From NCBI RefSeq assembly GCF_000745015.1, contig NZ_JQNA01000002.1:6076001-6140000 (forward strand): DNA of 64,000 bases. The letters run 5' to 3'. Made by a program: the position numbers and the translations under genes. The notes below the pieces were generated by a model. It was given only the letters and a program-made list of their open reading frames with translations. It was not told where the DNA came from and ran no database searches. This DNA comes from Burkholderia sp. 9120. Lineage in GTDB: Bacteria > Pseudomonadota > Gammaproteobacteria > Burkholderiales > Burkholderiaceae. Each line of letters opens with the position of its first letter. The stretch's first letter is position 1. Positions 17,301 through 25,660 of this stretch are shown here, piece after piece.

Positions 17301-20300
17301 CTGGCCACTCTCTGGCAGGCATTCCTCGGCATTGAACGTGTCGGCCGGCACGACAACTTCTTTGCGCTGGGCGGGCACTCCATTCTCGCGGCACGTCTGG
17401 TGGCGCGTCTCGGCGCGGCGTTCGACAAGGAATTACCTTTGCGCTGCGTCTTCGATGGCCCGACCATCGCGCAGCTTGCGGCCGCCGCGGCCGCGAGTTC
17501 CGCGTCGGTGAGCCGCGCGCCCATCGTGGCGGTGGATCGTCACGGCGAGCTACCACTCTCGTTTGCCGAAGAGCGGGCGGTGGCGCTCGAAACGTCGTCG
17601 ACGAGCACCGGGATTCTCAATTCTTCGTGCATCTTCCGGTTGTCTGGCAGGCTACGTCGTGACTGGCTTGAGCAGGCAATAGCATCGGTTGTCGCACGGC
17701 ATGAAATTCTTCGCACCCGCTACGCTGCGGATCCAGACAGCGGCGCATTCTGCCCGGTGATCGACGCGCCGACGAACTTCCGGCTGGCTATCCGGCCGGT
17801 CGACGCGCTCGAACCGGACGGTCTGCGCGCCGCGCAGACGGAGGCCGCCGTGATGCCCGACTGTTTCCGCGGGCCGCTATTTCGCGCGACGTTGTTCGTC
17901 GAACAGGACGTAGACGGCGAACACGGCGAACACGTCGACCGCGCGCTTCTCGTGATCGGCGTCCATCACATCGCGATCGATGCGATCTCGTGGACGATTG
18001 TCTGGCGCGACATCGCGCGCGCCTATCAGGCTCTGCGTGCTGGCCATCTGCCGAATCATGCGCCCGAGCCGATCCAGTACCGCGACTACGCGGCCTGGCA
18101 ACGACGACAATTGAGCACGGAACGGCTGGCGCAACTGCGGCGGCACTGGCGCGACAAGCTGACCGGCGCGCCGGTCTGCCTGAACCTGCCGTTCGACCGC
18201 GCGCGTCCTGCCGTCGTGACGGACCGCGCCGGGCGAATCGGTCTTGAGCTACCGGCCGAGCTGAGCCGAAGCGTCCGCCGAACCGCGTCGTCGTTGCGGC
18301 TGACACCGTTCGTCGTGCTCGAGACCCTGCTGGCGATTCTGTGCAGCCGCCTCGCGCACAGCCGCGACGTCGTGATCGGCACCGTGACCGAGGGCCGCAA
18401 CGCACTCTCTACCGAGAACGTCGTGGGGCTGTTCGTCAATACGATCCCGCTGCGCCATACGATCCAACCGTCCGCTTCGATCCAGAGCCATTTGCTGCGA
18501 GCGTCGGAGGAACTGCTGATTGCGCTGGAGCACGACGCACTTCCTTTCCCGGAGATCGTCTCCGCCGTCAATCCGGTGCGGCTGGCTTCTCACGATCCGC
18601 TGTTTCAGGTGTTCTGCCAGTTACAGCCGGGCGCTGGCGAAACCGAGGCGACGCTCGCGGGCGTGTCGGTCGACGCAGTGCCACGCGAGAATCCCGGCCG
18701 CGGCGCGGATCTCGCCATCGTGTTCCAGCACGCGGACGATGTCTTGAAAGCGGAAGTCGCCTACAGCGTCGATCTGTTCGATCACGCGAGCGTGGAAGCC
18801 ATCGTCGCGCTCTATCTGACGTTGATTTCACAGGCGATGCGCGATCCGGCGGCATCGGTCGATCGGCTCTGGGATGCGTGCGTCGCATTGACCCGCGCGT
18901 CTGCGCACCGTGTGGCGCTGAACAGGCTGATCGACCGCCCGCCGTCCGCCACGGGTGCATGGTATGGACTGTCGCCGGCCCAGCAGGCTGTCTGGATGCA
19001 GGAACAGGCGTCGCCGCCGGGCTCGTCGTATTTCTCGCTGGCGGTGATGCGCTGCGCACCCAAGGTCGACCGCGGCCGGCTGGAAGCCTCTGCGCGCGGG
19101 CTGATCACGCAAATCCAATCGCTCCGGCTGGAATGGACCGATAGCGGATTGCAGCGGGAGACCCCGGTGCCCACCACCCGCTTTGCGAGCTTCGCCGACA
19201 GGGCGGCACTCGCGCCGGATGCGCAATTGCAGGCGGTGTACGACTGGCACCATGAACTGAACGACCGGCGTGGCGATCAATCGAGCGACATCGCGGTGTT
19301 TCACTGGTCCGATTGCGCCGTGGTCGCGCTCCGCTCACACCATATGCTGAACGACGGGTGGTCCGCACTGCGCGCATTCGAGCGCGTCGCGAAGAACTAT
19401 GGACAACTCGAACGCGATCCTGCGCATGCATTCGAACCGGATCGCGGATTTCTCGACACGCTGACACTGGAGCGCGGCTACCTGGATTCGCCCGAACATG
19501 CGCGTGACGCGGCGTTCTGGCAGAGCGCCTGCCGCGCCTTCGAGCGCCCGGCGCTGGTGACGTTACTGGCCGACCGGCCGTATGCGACGCATGCGCCACG
19601 TCGCATCGCGTCGCTGCGCCGGCCACTGCCGGCGACGCTGCAAGTCGCGCTGGCGCGGGCCGCGGATACCTTGTCGCTGACGCTGTCGGAATGCCTGACT
19701 GCATTGACCGCGCTGTACCTTGCCCGCGTCGGCGGCGAAAACGAGGTCGCGTTCGGCGTGCCGCTTCTGAATCGGCCCCGGGAAGCGCTCGATATTCCTG
19801 GTCAGTTCGCCAAGGTGATGGTGGTTGGCGCATCGTTCGATCCCGCCGCCGATACGCTAGCGGATGCAATCCAGCGCGTCTGCCGCGCGCACCGGAAAGT
19901 GCTGCGGCACGGCCGCTATCCGCTCAGCGAACTGGTGCGGCGCCATGGGTTCGATCCGCGCCACGCCGAGGTCAGCATCAACACGTTGTTTCTGCGGCGA
20001 AGCGTCGAGGTTGCCGGGGCGCCGACCCAGGTACGATGGCTGAGCGGGCCAGAAAGCGGCCTGTCGTTTCTCTACACGCAGTTCGGCCGCGCCGCGCCGA
20101 TCGATCTTGAACTGCGCTTCAACGACGCGCTGTTCGACACCGCGACGATCTCGCATCACGCGAACCGGCTAATGCACTATCTCGGCAACGCGTGCGCCGG
20201 CCTGATGTTCCCCGTCGGTGACATCGCACTTTTAGCGGCGGACGAGCGCCGGCTGTTACTCCAGACATGGAACGCGACGGAAGCCCCTTATCCTGACGAG

Positions 20301-22859
20301 CTATGCCTGCACCGGTTGTTCGAGCAACTGGTCGAGTTCACCCCGGATGTCACTGCGCTCGTAGGCGACGATGCGACGCTCAGCTACGCAGCGCTCAATG
20401 CACGTGCCAACCAGCTCGCGCACCAGCTGATCGCGCAAGGCGTGCGGCCCGATAGCCGCGTCGCGATCTGTGTTGAGCGCGGCGTGATGATGATCGTCGG
20501 CCTGCTCGCGATCCTGAAGGCCGGCGGAGCTTATGTGCCGCTCGACCCGGACTATCCGCGCGAACGGATCGGGCACATCCTCGCCAACGCCGAGCCGACG
20601 CTGCTGTTGATCGACCGCGCGGGCCGGCGCGCGCTCGACGATCTGCTGCCGCCCGCCGTTGCGCACATCGATCTCGATGCGTCGCAGCCCGCCTGGTCGG
20701 CTCGCCCCGACACCGATCCGGTCGTGCCGGGTCTCACCTCGCGCCATCTGGCCTACGTGATCTATACCTCGGGTTCCACCGGTCTGCCGAAGGGAGTCAT
20801 GGTCGAGCATCGGCAGCTCGTCAATCTGGTCTGCTGGCATATCGGGCGCTTCGGTCTGCGGCCCGGATGCGCCAGCACCGCCACGGCGGGCCTGGCCTTC
20901 GACGCCACCGCCTGGGAGATCTGGCCTGTTCTCGCCAGCGGCGCCACCTTGCTGCTGCCGCCGCCGGGCCTGGCCGCCGATCCTGCCGCGATGCTCCACT
21001 GGTGGCGCGATCAACCGGTCGATACCGCGTTCCTCGTTACGCCGCTGGCACTGCTCGCGATCGACGCCGGTCTGCCTCGCAGTCTGCGCCGCTTGCTGAT
21101 CGGTGGCGACCGCCTTGCGCAGCGTCCCGCCGCACTGTCCGAGTCGGTCGAACTGGTCAACAACTACGGCCCCACCGAAACGACCGTGGTCGCCACATCG
21201 GGCATTGTCAGCTCGGGCGACACCGTGCCGACCATCGGCAAGCCGATCGCGAACACCCGCATCTATCTGCTGGATGCACAGTACGAACCGGTGCCGCTGG
21301 GGGCCGTGGGCGAGCTATACATCGGTGGCGCGGGCGTGGCGCGGGGCTATCTGAACCAGCCGGAATTAACCGCGCAACGCTTCCTGCGCGATCCGTTCGC
21401 CGGTGCGCCCGACGCCCGGATATACCGCACCGGCGATCTCGCCCGCTATCTGCCCGATGGCAACCTGGTGTTCCTTGGGCGCAATGACGAGCAGGTGAAG
21501 ATCCGGGGTTTCCGGATCGAACCCGGGGAGATCGAGGTCCAGCTTGCGACTCATCCCGAGGTGCGGGAGGCGGTCGTGCTCGCGCGGGTCGATCAACCCG
21601 GCGAAGCGCGCCTCGTCGGCTACGTCACGCTGCACGATGGCGCGACAGCCGACGCCGGACTGCCGGGCGTGCTGCGTGCCCACCTCGAGCGCCGGCTGCC
21701 GGACTACATGGTCCCTTCCGCCTTCGTTCACCTCGAGCGCTTGCCGCTCACGCCGAACGGCAAGCTCGACCGCAAGGCGCTACCTGCGCCGCTGGACGAC
21801 GCGTTCAGCCTGGAGCAGTACGCCGCGCCGCAAGGTGAGATCGAAACCATGCTGGCCACTCTCTGGCAGGCATTCCTCGGCATTGAACGTGTCGGCCGGC
21901 ACGACAACTTCTTTGCGCTCGGCGGGCACTCGCTGATGGCCGCTCGTCTGCTGAACCAGGTGCGCGTGACATTCGGTAGGGACGTCTCGCTGGGTGCGTT
22001 ATTCGAGGCGCCGTCCATCGCCCTGTTCGCTGAAAGACTCGAGGCCCACGCAGTCCCACGGCAAGATTTTGGGGCGCTGAATGTTCTGCTGCCGTTGCGC
22101 ACCCAAGGACAGCATCCACCGTTGTTCTGCATCCACCCAGGCGGCGGGTTCGGCTGGCCTTATGCGGGATTGCTGCGCTTTCTACCCGATCGTCCGCTAT
22201 ATGCGCTGCAGGCGCGCAGGTTAAGCGAGCCGACTCGCCGCTTCGACACGATCGAAACGATTGCTGCTGACTATCTCGAACAGATCCGCTCGGTGCAGCC
22301 CACTGGCCCTTACCGCCTGTTGGGTTGGTCGCTCGGTTGTCACATCGCGCATGCGGTCGCCACCTTGCTGCAGCATCAGAATGAGCGGGTCGAGCAACTC
22401 ATCATGTTCGACAGCTATCCGATCCCTCCCGCAGTCGAGATGCCTCTCCCGCCGACCGACCTGCAAATCGCGAAGGTGCTGTTTCAGTCGCTGTCCGATA
22501 CACCGTGGGAGGATGCTGACATGCCGTCGTCGCCCGATGCGATCCGGCAACAGCTCAGTCGCGGAAGGGAGAGTGTCCACGGGCTGGGTGACGAAGTCTT
22601 CAATGCGATCTTCGACGAGTTAAAGGCCACGCCGGCGCTGATCTGCCAGTTCAGACCGGGCGTATTCGACGGCGATTTGCTGTTCTTCCGTGCCACCCGC
22701 ACCGAACCGGACAATGCCTTGCTGGGCGAGTCAACCGCGTGGCAACCGTACATCGGTGGACATATCGTGACCCACGACATTGCGTGTCTGCACGAGAAGA
22801 TGTTGCACCCGGAAGCCCTGGCGCTAATCGGCCCGCTAGTGGCCGCCGCGCTGCGATAG
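14388..22859 (+). CDS. Dimodular non-ribosomal peptide synthetase, C-A-T-C-C-A-T-TE
   Basis: 2823 residues from a GTG start behind AGAAGGAAA. Domains: C1 (~10-430; HHIALDG, His140/141), A1 (~455-950; YTSGSTG at 610), T1 (Ser998), C2 (~1045-1490; HHIAIDA, His1193/1194, final Gly of the motif is Ala), C3 (~1520-1960; HHMLNDG, His1651/1652), A2 (~1970-2470; YTSGSTG at 2126), T2 (Ser2515) and a thioesterase (~2560-2823; GWSLG, Ser2648). C1 and C3 look EntF-like (MFANVVPLK in C1); C2 looks like an ordinary peptide-bond C domain (FVNTIPLR). Aligned by eye with the PheA pocket, both A domains read DAWLLGNVV plus Lys, close to a known leucine code. C1 has no upstream carrier, so it may acylate the first residue. 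No MbtH, transporter, phosphopantetheinyl transferase or tailoring gene lies beside it. The product is probably an N-acylated dipeptide or its cyclic form. Confidence 0.93.
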   Translation: MNRSSHTELQALTAPQLEMWFAQQLAPENPRFDVCFYLEIHGPVDTVVFGQALQQFLSEAEALHLRFVDTAGGPMRKLIGPPLLSFDCVDLSGDAAPFQAALHAMRVDASTVFDLAEGPLFKYALFKLDSQHFLWYQRYHHIALDGASIPLATHRVGAIYSALMRERPIAAANFATLDVLLQNDAAYRRSARYASDRGYWRDYVAELAGATTMTGGPPDTGGLFRRRSIELSQSLTAALAAAETPFCKWPQLFTAIVAAYMLRMANLGSGVFDFPIAARAKDTRATPGMFANVVPLKVSMSTDDTLATLTQRVDSEIFRHLKHQYFRGKDIRHMLGAAAAPIFGPRINIVPLDDSWRFDGYPATLHALSNGLVNDFAVTVMGRPGSPGFVLHVDANTNLYDDASVAAHGRRLRQFIESVLADPQQPLSRIGLLGHDERRLLLDTWNATSRPYPDQLCIHQLVQRQADRHPDAVAIRVGNESLSYATLDAHANQLARHLLDLGVAPETRVALCAQRTPALVVAMLAIVKAGGAYVPLDPVSPGSRLVHIVQDAAPAMLIADRAGCSAFGDLLPSTLPLINLDAETPCWAEQSKSPLRLDGREATGLAYVIYTSGSTGLPKGVMVEHRQLVNLVCWHIGRFGLRPGCASTATAGLAFDATAWEIWPVLASGATLLLPPPGLADPAAMLHWWRDQPVDTAFLVTPLALLAIDAGLPRRLRRLLVGGDRLAQRPAALPEAVELVNNYGPTETTVVATSGIVSSGDTVPTIGKPIANTRIYLLDAQYEPVPLGAVGELYIGGAGVARGYLNQPELTAQRFLRDPFAGAPDARMYRTGDLARYLPDGNLVFLGRNDEQMKIRGFRIEPGEIEVQLATHPEVREAVVLARVDQPGEARLVGYVTLHDGATAGTGLPGVLRAHLERRLPDYMVPSAFVHLERLPLTPNGKLDRKALPAPLDDAFSLEQYAAPQGEIETMLATLWQAFLGIERVGRHDNFFALGGHSILAARLVARLGAAFDKELPLRCVFDGPTIAQLAAAAAASSASVSRAPIVAVDRHGELPLSFAEERAVALETSSTSTGILNSSCIFRLSGRLRRDWLEQAIASVVARHEILRTRYAADPDSGAFCPVIDAPTNFRLAIRPVDALEPDGLRAAQTEAAVMPDCFRGPLFRATLFVEQDVDGEHGEHVDRALLVIGVHHIAIDAISWTIVWRDIARAYQALRAGHLPNHAPEPIQYRDYAAWQRRQLSTERLAQLRRHWRDKLTGAPVCLNLPFDRARPAVVTDRAGRIGLELPAELSRSVRRTASSLRLTPFVVLETLLAILCSRLAHSRDVVIGTVTEGRNALSTENVVGLFVNTIPLRHTIQPSASIQSHLLRASEELLIALEHDALPFPEIVSAVNPVRLASHDPLFQVFCQLQPGAGETEATLAGVSVDAVPRENPGRGADLAIVFQHADDVLKAEVAYSVDLFDHASVEAIVALYLTLISQAMRDPAASVDRLWDACVALTRASAHRVALNRLIDRPPSATGAWYGLSPAQQAVWMQEQASPPGSSYFSLAVMRCAPKVDRGRLEASARGLITQIQSLRLEWTDSGLQRETPVPTTRFASFADRAALAPDAQLQAVYDWHHELNDRRGDQSSDIAVFHWSDCAVVALRSHHMLNDGWSALRAFERVAKNYGQLERDPAHAFEPDRGFLDTLTLERGYLDSPEHARDAAFWQSACRAFERPALVTLLADRPYATHAPRRIASLRRPLPATLQVALARAADTLSLTLSECLTALTALYLARVGGENEVAFGVPLLNRPREALDIPGQFAKVMVVGASFDPAADTLADAIQRVCRAHRKVLRHGRYPLSELVRRHGFDPRHAEVSINTLFLRRSVEVAGAPTQVRWLSGPESGLSFLYTQFGRAAPIDLELRFNDALFDTATISHHANRLMHYLGNACAGLMFPVGDIALLAADERRLLLQTWNATEAPYPDELCLHRLFEQLVEFTPDVTALVGDDATLSYAALNARANQLAHQLIAQGVRPDSRVAICVERGVMMIVGLLAILKAGGAYVPLDPDYPRERIGHILANAEPTLLLIDRAGRRALDDLLPPAVAHIDLDASQPAWSARPDTDPVVPGLTSRHLAYVIYTSGSTGLPKGVMVEHRQLVNLVCWHIGRFGLRPGCASTATAGLAFDATAWEIWPVLASGATLLLPPPGLAADPAAMLHWWRDQPVDTAFLVTPLALLAIDAGLPRSLRRLLIGGDRLAQRPAALSESVELVNNYGPTETTVVATSGIVSSGDTVPTIGKPIANTRIYLLDAQYEPVPLGAVGELYIGGAGVARGYLNQPELTAQRFLRDPFAGAPDARIYRTGDLARYLPDGNLVFLGRNDEQVKIRGFRIEPGEIEVQLATHPEVREAVVLARVDQPGEARLVGYVTLHDGATADAGLPGVLRAHLERRLPDYMVPSAFVHLERLPLTPNGKLDRKALPAPLDDAFSLEQYAAPQGEIETMLATLWQAFLGIERVGRHDNFFALGGHSLMAARLLNQVRVTFGRDVSLGALFEAPSIALFAERLEAHAVPRQDFGALNVLLPLRTQGQHPPLFCIHPGGGFGWPYAGLLRFLPDRPLYALQARRLSEPTRRFDTIETIAADYLEQIRSVQPTGPYRLLGWSLGCHIAHAVATLLQHQNERVEQLIMFDSYPIPPAVEMPLPPTDLQIAKVLFQSLSDTPWEDADMPSSPDAIRQQLSRGRESVHGLGDEVFNAIFDELKATPALICQFRPGVFDGDLLFFRATRTEPDNALLGESTAWQPYIGGHIVTHDIACLHEKMLHPEALALIGPLVAAALR

Positions 22860-22878
22860 GGTCGATCGTCGAGACAAC

Positions 22879-23264
22879 GGTGAGGAATTCCAGGAGACGA
22901 GGCCGCTGCCGTCAATGGTGAGGAATTCCAGGAGACGAGGCCGCTGCGTCAACGGTGAGGAATTCCAGGAGGTGAGGCCGCTGCCGTCAATGGTGAGGAA
23001 TTCCAGGAGGTGAGGTCACTGCCATTAACGGTGAGAATTTCCAGGAGGCGACGCCAGTGGGATCAGAGGTGAGCTGTTCCAGGAGATCGTGCGCAGGTCG
23101 CTGATCGGTGAGTCGATGCGAGAACGGAACAGCACCTATGACGTCTGGAAAAGCCTCCGAAGGTGGGGCGTTCCAGGAGATCGACTGCAAAGGTGAGCGA
23201 TTCCAGGAGGTGAGAAAGTGTCGTGTCGAATCCGCACCGTCGATATGGTGAGGATTTCCAGGGA
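22879..23264 (+). repeat. 38-bp tandem array and scattered variants of the iteron core
   Basis: Units begin with GGTGAGGAATTCCAGGAG at 22879, 22917, 22954, 22992, 23030 and 23068, a period of 37-38 bases. The rest of the unit (GCCGCTGCCGTCAA-like) is also conserved in the first four. More divergent copies begin at 23107, 23162, 23192 and 23247. The 18-base head has the same length and the same GGTGAG start and GGAG end as the origin iterons, but reads CCAGGAG instead of TCGGGAG. The array fills the gap between the NRPS stop and the alkylation-repair gene. It has no spacers of CRISPR type and encodes no protein. Confidence 0.85.
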
Positions 23265-23331
23265 GTACTTTGGCGACGTGCAGAACGACTTGCCGGGGCG
23301 ATTGCGCAGACAACCGTCAGCTAAAAACGCC

Positions 23332-23352
23332 AAAGGTGAGGATATTCGGGAG
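23332..23352 (+). repeat. Iteron-like 21-mer
   Basis: A full match to the origin iteron (AAAGGTGAG, GATAT, TCGGGAG), just downstream of the 38-bp array and in the same orientation as it. A partial copy (GAGGTGAGAATATCG) follows at about 23358. Confidence 0.88.
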
Positions 23353-23397
23353 CGGTCGAGGTGAGAATATCGCTACCTGTCCCCGCACTTTAAATTC

Positions 23398-23418
23398 AAA
23401 GGTGAGGGAATTCGGGAG
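23398..23418 (+). repeat. Iteron-like 21-mer
   Basis: A full match (AAAGGTGAG, GGAAT, TCGGGAG), 66 bases after the previous full copy and the last member of this intergenic cluster. It is about 210 bases before the alkylation-repair gene. Confidence 0.88.
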
Positions 23419-23628
23419 CCTGGATCGGTGCCCGCATCCGCCGGTTTTCCGTCACGCCTGACGTTGGTTTACTGGGAAACTAATGTTCGCTTCGGCTCAC
23501 TTCGAAACCTGTACGCTCGCATCAGCGCCCTGCAGAAAAGACAGCGTCACCCTACCCGCCTGCAAAAAAACCGGCTGGCGCGAATCGAAACTCGTCCCCG
23601 AACTCGTTTATGTGGAACGCTTCCCCCA

Positions 23629-24324
23629 ATGACGCCCAAGACTTTCGCCAAAGAGATCAAGGCCGCGCTCGCACCGCACGCCGACGCGCAGCGCGCGCCC
23701 GCCATGCGCGCCTACATGCGCGATCAGTTCGACTTTATCGGTGTGCCCACCCCGCTGCGGCGGCAAGCGGTGCTGCCGGTGTTCAAGCGGCTGGAGGTGG
23801 AGAACGCCGAGCATTTGTTGGCTTGCGCGAACGCCGTGTGGACGATGCCGGCACGCGAATACCAGTACATTGCGACCGACCTGCTGGCGCGCAAGTGGAA
23901 GACGCTGGCAGTAGCAGACATCGCGCATCTGCTGGAGATCGTGCAGCGCGCTTGCTGGTGGGATTGCGTCGACCCGCTCGCGGGCGTGGTCGGCGACGTG
24001 CTGAAGGCGGCGCGAACGCACACGCCGCAAGCCCAGGCCACCATGGATACGGCGCTTCAACATGACTCGCTGTGGGTGCGACGTGTGGCGATGATTCATC
24101 AGCTCGGCTGGCGCGATCACACTGACGAAACGCGTCTGTTCGGCTATGCACGCTCACTGGCCAACGAAAGCGATTTCTTTATCCGCAAAGCGATCGGCTG
24201 GGCGTTGCGGGATTACGCTTGGCACGCGCCTCAAGCGGTGAGCGGTTTTCTATCGGCTTCCGGCGACATCATGTCGCCGCTCACCGTGCGAGAAGCGTCG
24301 AAGCATTTGCCGCCGATCCGCTAA
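23629..24324 (+). CDS. AlkD-like DNA alkylation repair protein
   Basis: 231 residues from the ATG at 23629 (MTPKTFAKEI). The open frame extends upstream to 23428 but that part is not protein-like. The sequence fits the HEAT-repeat AlkC/AlkD glycosylase family, with IGVPTPLRRQAVLPVFKRL near the N-terminus, then WWDCVDPLA, RRVAMIHQLGW and FFIRKAIGWALRDYAW. These residues correspond to the Trp/Asp/Arg surface that lines the lesion in AlkD. The enzyme would remove alkylated, positively charged bases in the cytoplasm. It stands alone between the iteron cluster and a nuclease gene. Confidence 0.92.
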   Translation: MTPKTFAKEIKAALAPHADAQRAPAMRAYMRDQFDFIGVPTPLRRQAVLPVFKRLEVENAEHLLACANAVWTMPAREYQYIATDLLARKWKTLAVADIAHLLEIVQRACWWDCVDPLAGVVGDVLKAARTHTPQAQATMDTALQHDSLWVRRVAMIHQLGWRDHTDETRLFGYARSLANESDFFIRKAIGWALRDYAWHAPQAVSGFLSASGDIMSPLTVREASKHLPPIR

Positions 24325-24482
24325 CCATCGCAATCGTTTATCTCGCGCCGGAGCAACTAGCACCTGTGCGATTGCGTCGCCTGACTCACATCAATCTGCA
24401 GGGAAGTAATCGCCGCCTCGTCGCCCTCGACCATTGATGATGGGTACTCAGATCGACCCGTACCTCATCAAGGAGTCCGACG

Positions 24483-25406
24483 ATGCCCGTCACGCTTACC
24501 CGGAAAGCCACCCTCGCCGACAAGGTTCGCCTCGGCCGGAACCTGTCGGATTCGCTCGACAAGGCGGGCAGGGAACCCACTACATCGCCCGACGAATTGA
24601 GCGGGCGTCATGGCTACAACGCCGACTTCCTGGCAGGCTGGCGCATCGCCTTCCCCCAACCCGCCGGCGACATTCGCCCGCTTCGCCGGGGAGGGCCGGG
24701 CGCCGAACTCAGGTATCAAAACTTCTCGGTGATCATGTCGGCCTCGCGACGGCTTCCGCTCATTACCGCGGTCAATATCGACGGTGCGCATTCGCGGCAA
24801 GTGCCGCGCACCGACGTGTGGTGTTTCGACGGACGGCTCGACAAAGACGATCAATGGGGAGACGCGCTTTACGACGGCAATGCACTGGACCGAGGTCACA
24901 TGGTGCGTCGAGAAGACCCTGTCTGGGGCACGCCGGAGGAAGCGCGCACGGCTAATGCCGACACGTTCCATTTCACGAACTGTTGCCCGCAAATGGCGAG
25001 TGTCAATCAGAAGGTCTGGCTGGGACTCGAAGACTACGTTTTGCGGCACGCCAGGGTGGATCGGATGCGCGTGTCGGTCTTCACCGGCCCGTACTTCGGC
25101 GCGAACGATCTGGCCTATCGCGATGCGCTGATTCCGAAAGCGTTCTGGAAAGTCGTCGCGATCGTGACCGAAGACGGCCGTCCTTCCGCGACCGCCTATA
25201 AGGTCGATCAGGTGCAGGCGCTCGAGCACCTCAGGTTTGTCTACGCCGGGTATAAGACGTTCCAGATCAGCATCCGCAATGTGATGCAAAGCACGCATAT
25301 CGATTTCAGCGCGCTCATTCCCTACGACGGGTTTTCTCAACATGAAGTAGCGCAAGGAACCGAACTGGTCGAGCTACTCGATTCCTTCGAAAGCATTCGA
25401 GTCTAA
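24483..25406 (+). CDS. DNA/RNA non-specific endonuclease family protein
   Basis: 307 residues; AAGGAG lies before the ATG. The central region has the hallmark DRGH box (LDRGHMVRREDPVWG, about residue 140) and the following metal-binding Asn stretch (HFTNCCPQMASVNQKVWLGL). This defines the beta-beta-alpha-metal nuclease family that includes Serratia nuclease and NucA. No signal peptide is visible, which is unusual for a family that is mostly secreted or periplasmic; it may be exported in another way or act inside. No inhibitor gene is adjacent. Confidence 0.88.
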   Translation: MPVTLTRKATLADKVRLGRNLSDSLDKAGREPTTSPDELSGRHGYNADFLAGWRIAFPQPAGDIRPLRRGGPGAELRYQNFSVIMSASRRLPLITAVNIDGAHSRQVPRTDVWCFDGRLDKDDQWGDALYDGNALDRGHMVRREDPVWGTPEEARTANADTFHFTNCCPQMASVNQKVWLGLEDYVLRHARVDRMRVSVFTGPYFGANDLAYRDALIPKAFWKVVAIVTEDGRPSATAYKVDQVQALEHLRFVYAGYKTFQISIRNVMQSTHIDFSALIPYDGFSQHEVAQGTELVELLDSFESIRV

Positions 25407-25660
25407 AGACGCCGGGCGCTATGCGCGCAGCTTGTATCAGCGGTGACAGCAGAAAAATTGGCCGATAAAGATTAACGGCTTTTCATTCGAAAACTTTAGC
25501 GATTTATTTACGGATTTTTATACGCGCCAGAACAGTGTAGTCATCGCTTAGTAACAAACCTCGGCAATACTCGGCAGCGCTGCAAGTGAGACCATATTTC
25601 GTACAAAACGCGCTGCTCCGATCGAGGGTTGACGCGAAGGCCAGACCCCGGGGGGTTCAA

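Noticed and set aside
17791-18580. Epimerisation domain at the C2 position of the NRPS
   Set aside because: The later core motifs (FVNTIPLR, PFPEIVSAV) fit a condensation domain; only the HHIAIDAISW stretch recalls an E domain.
22879-23106. CRISPR array
   Set aside because: Units repeat over their whole 38 bases with no unique spacers, and there are no cas genes in the window.
25441-25475. Flagellar sigma-28 promoter (GCCGATAA at 25461)
   Set aside because: The -10-like octamer is perfect, but no TAAA-type -35 lies at the right distance and it is almost 200 bases before the kinase start.
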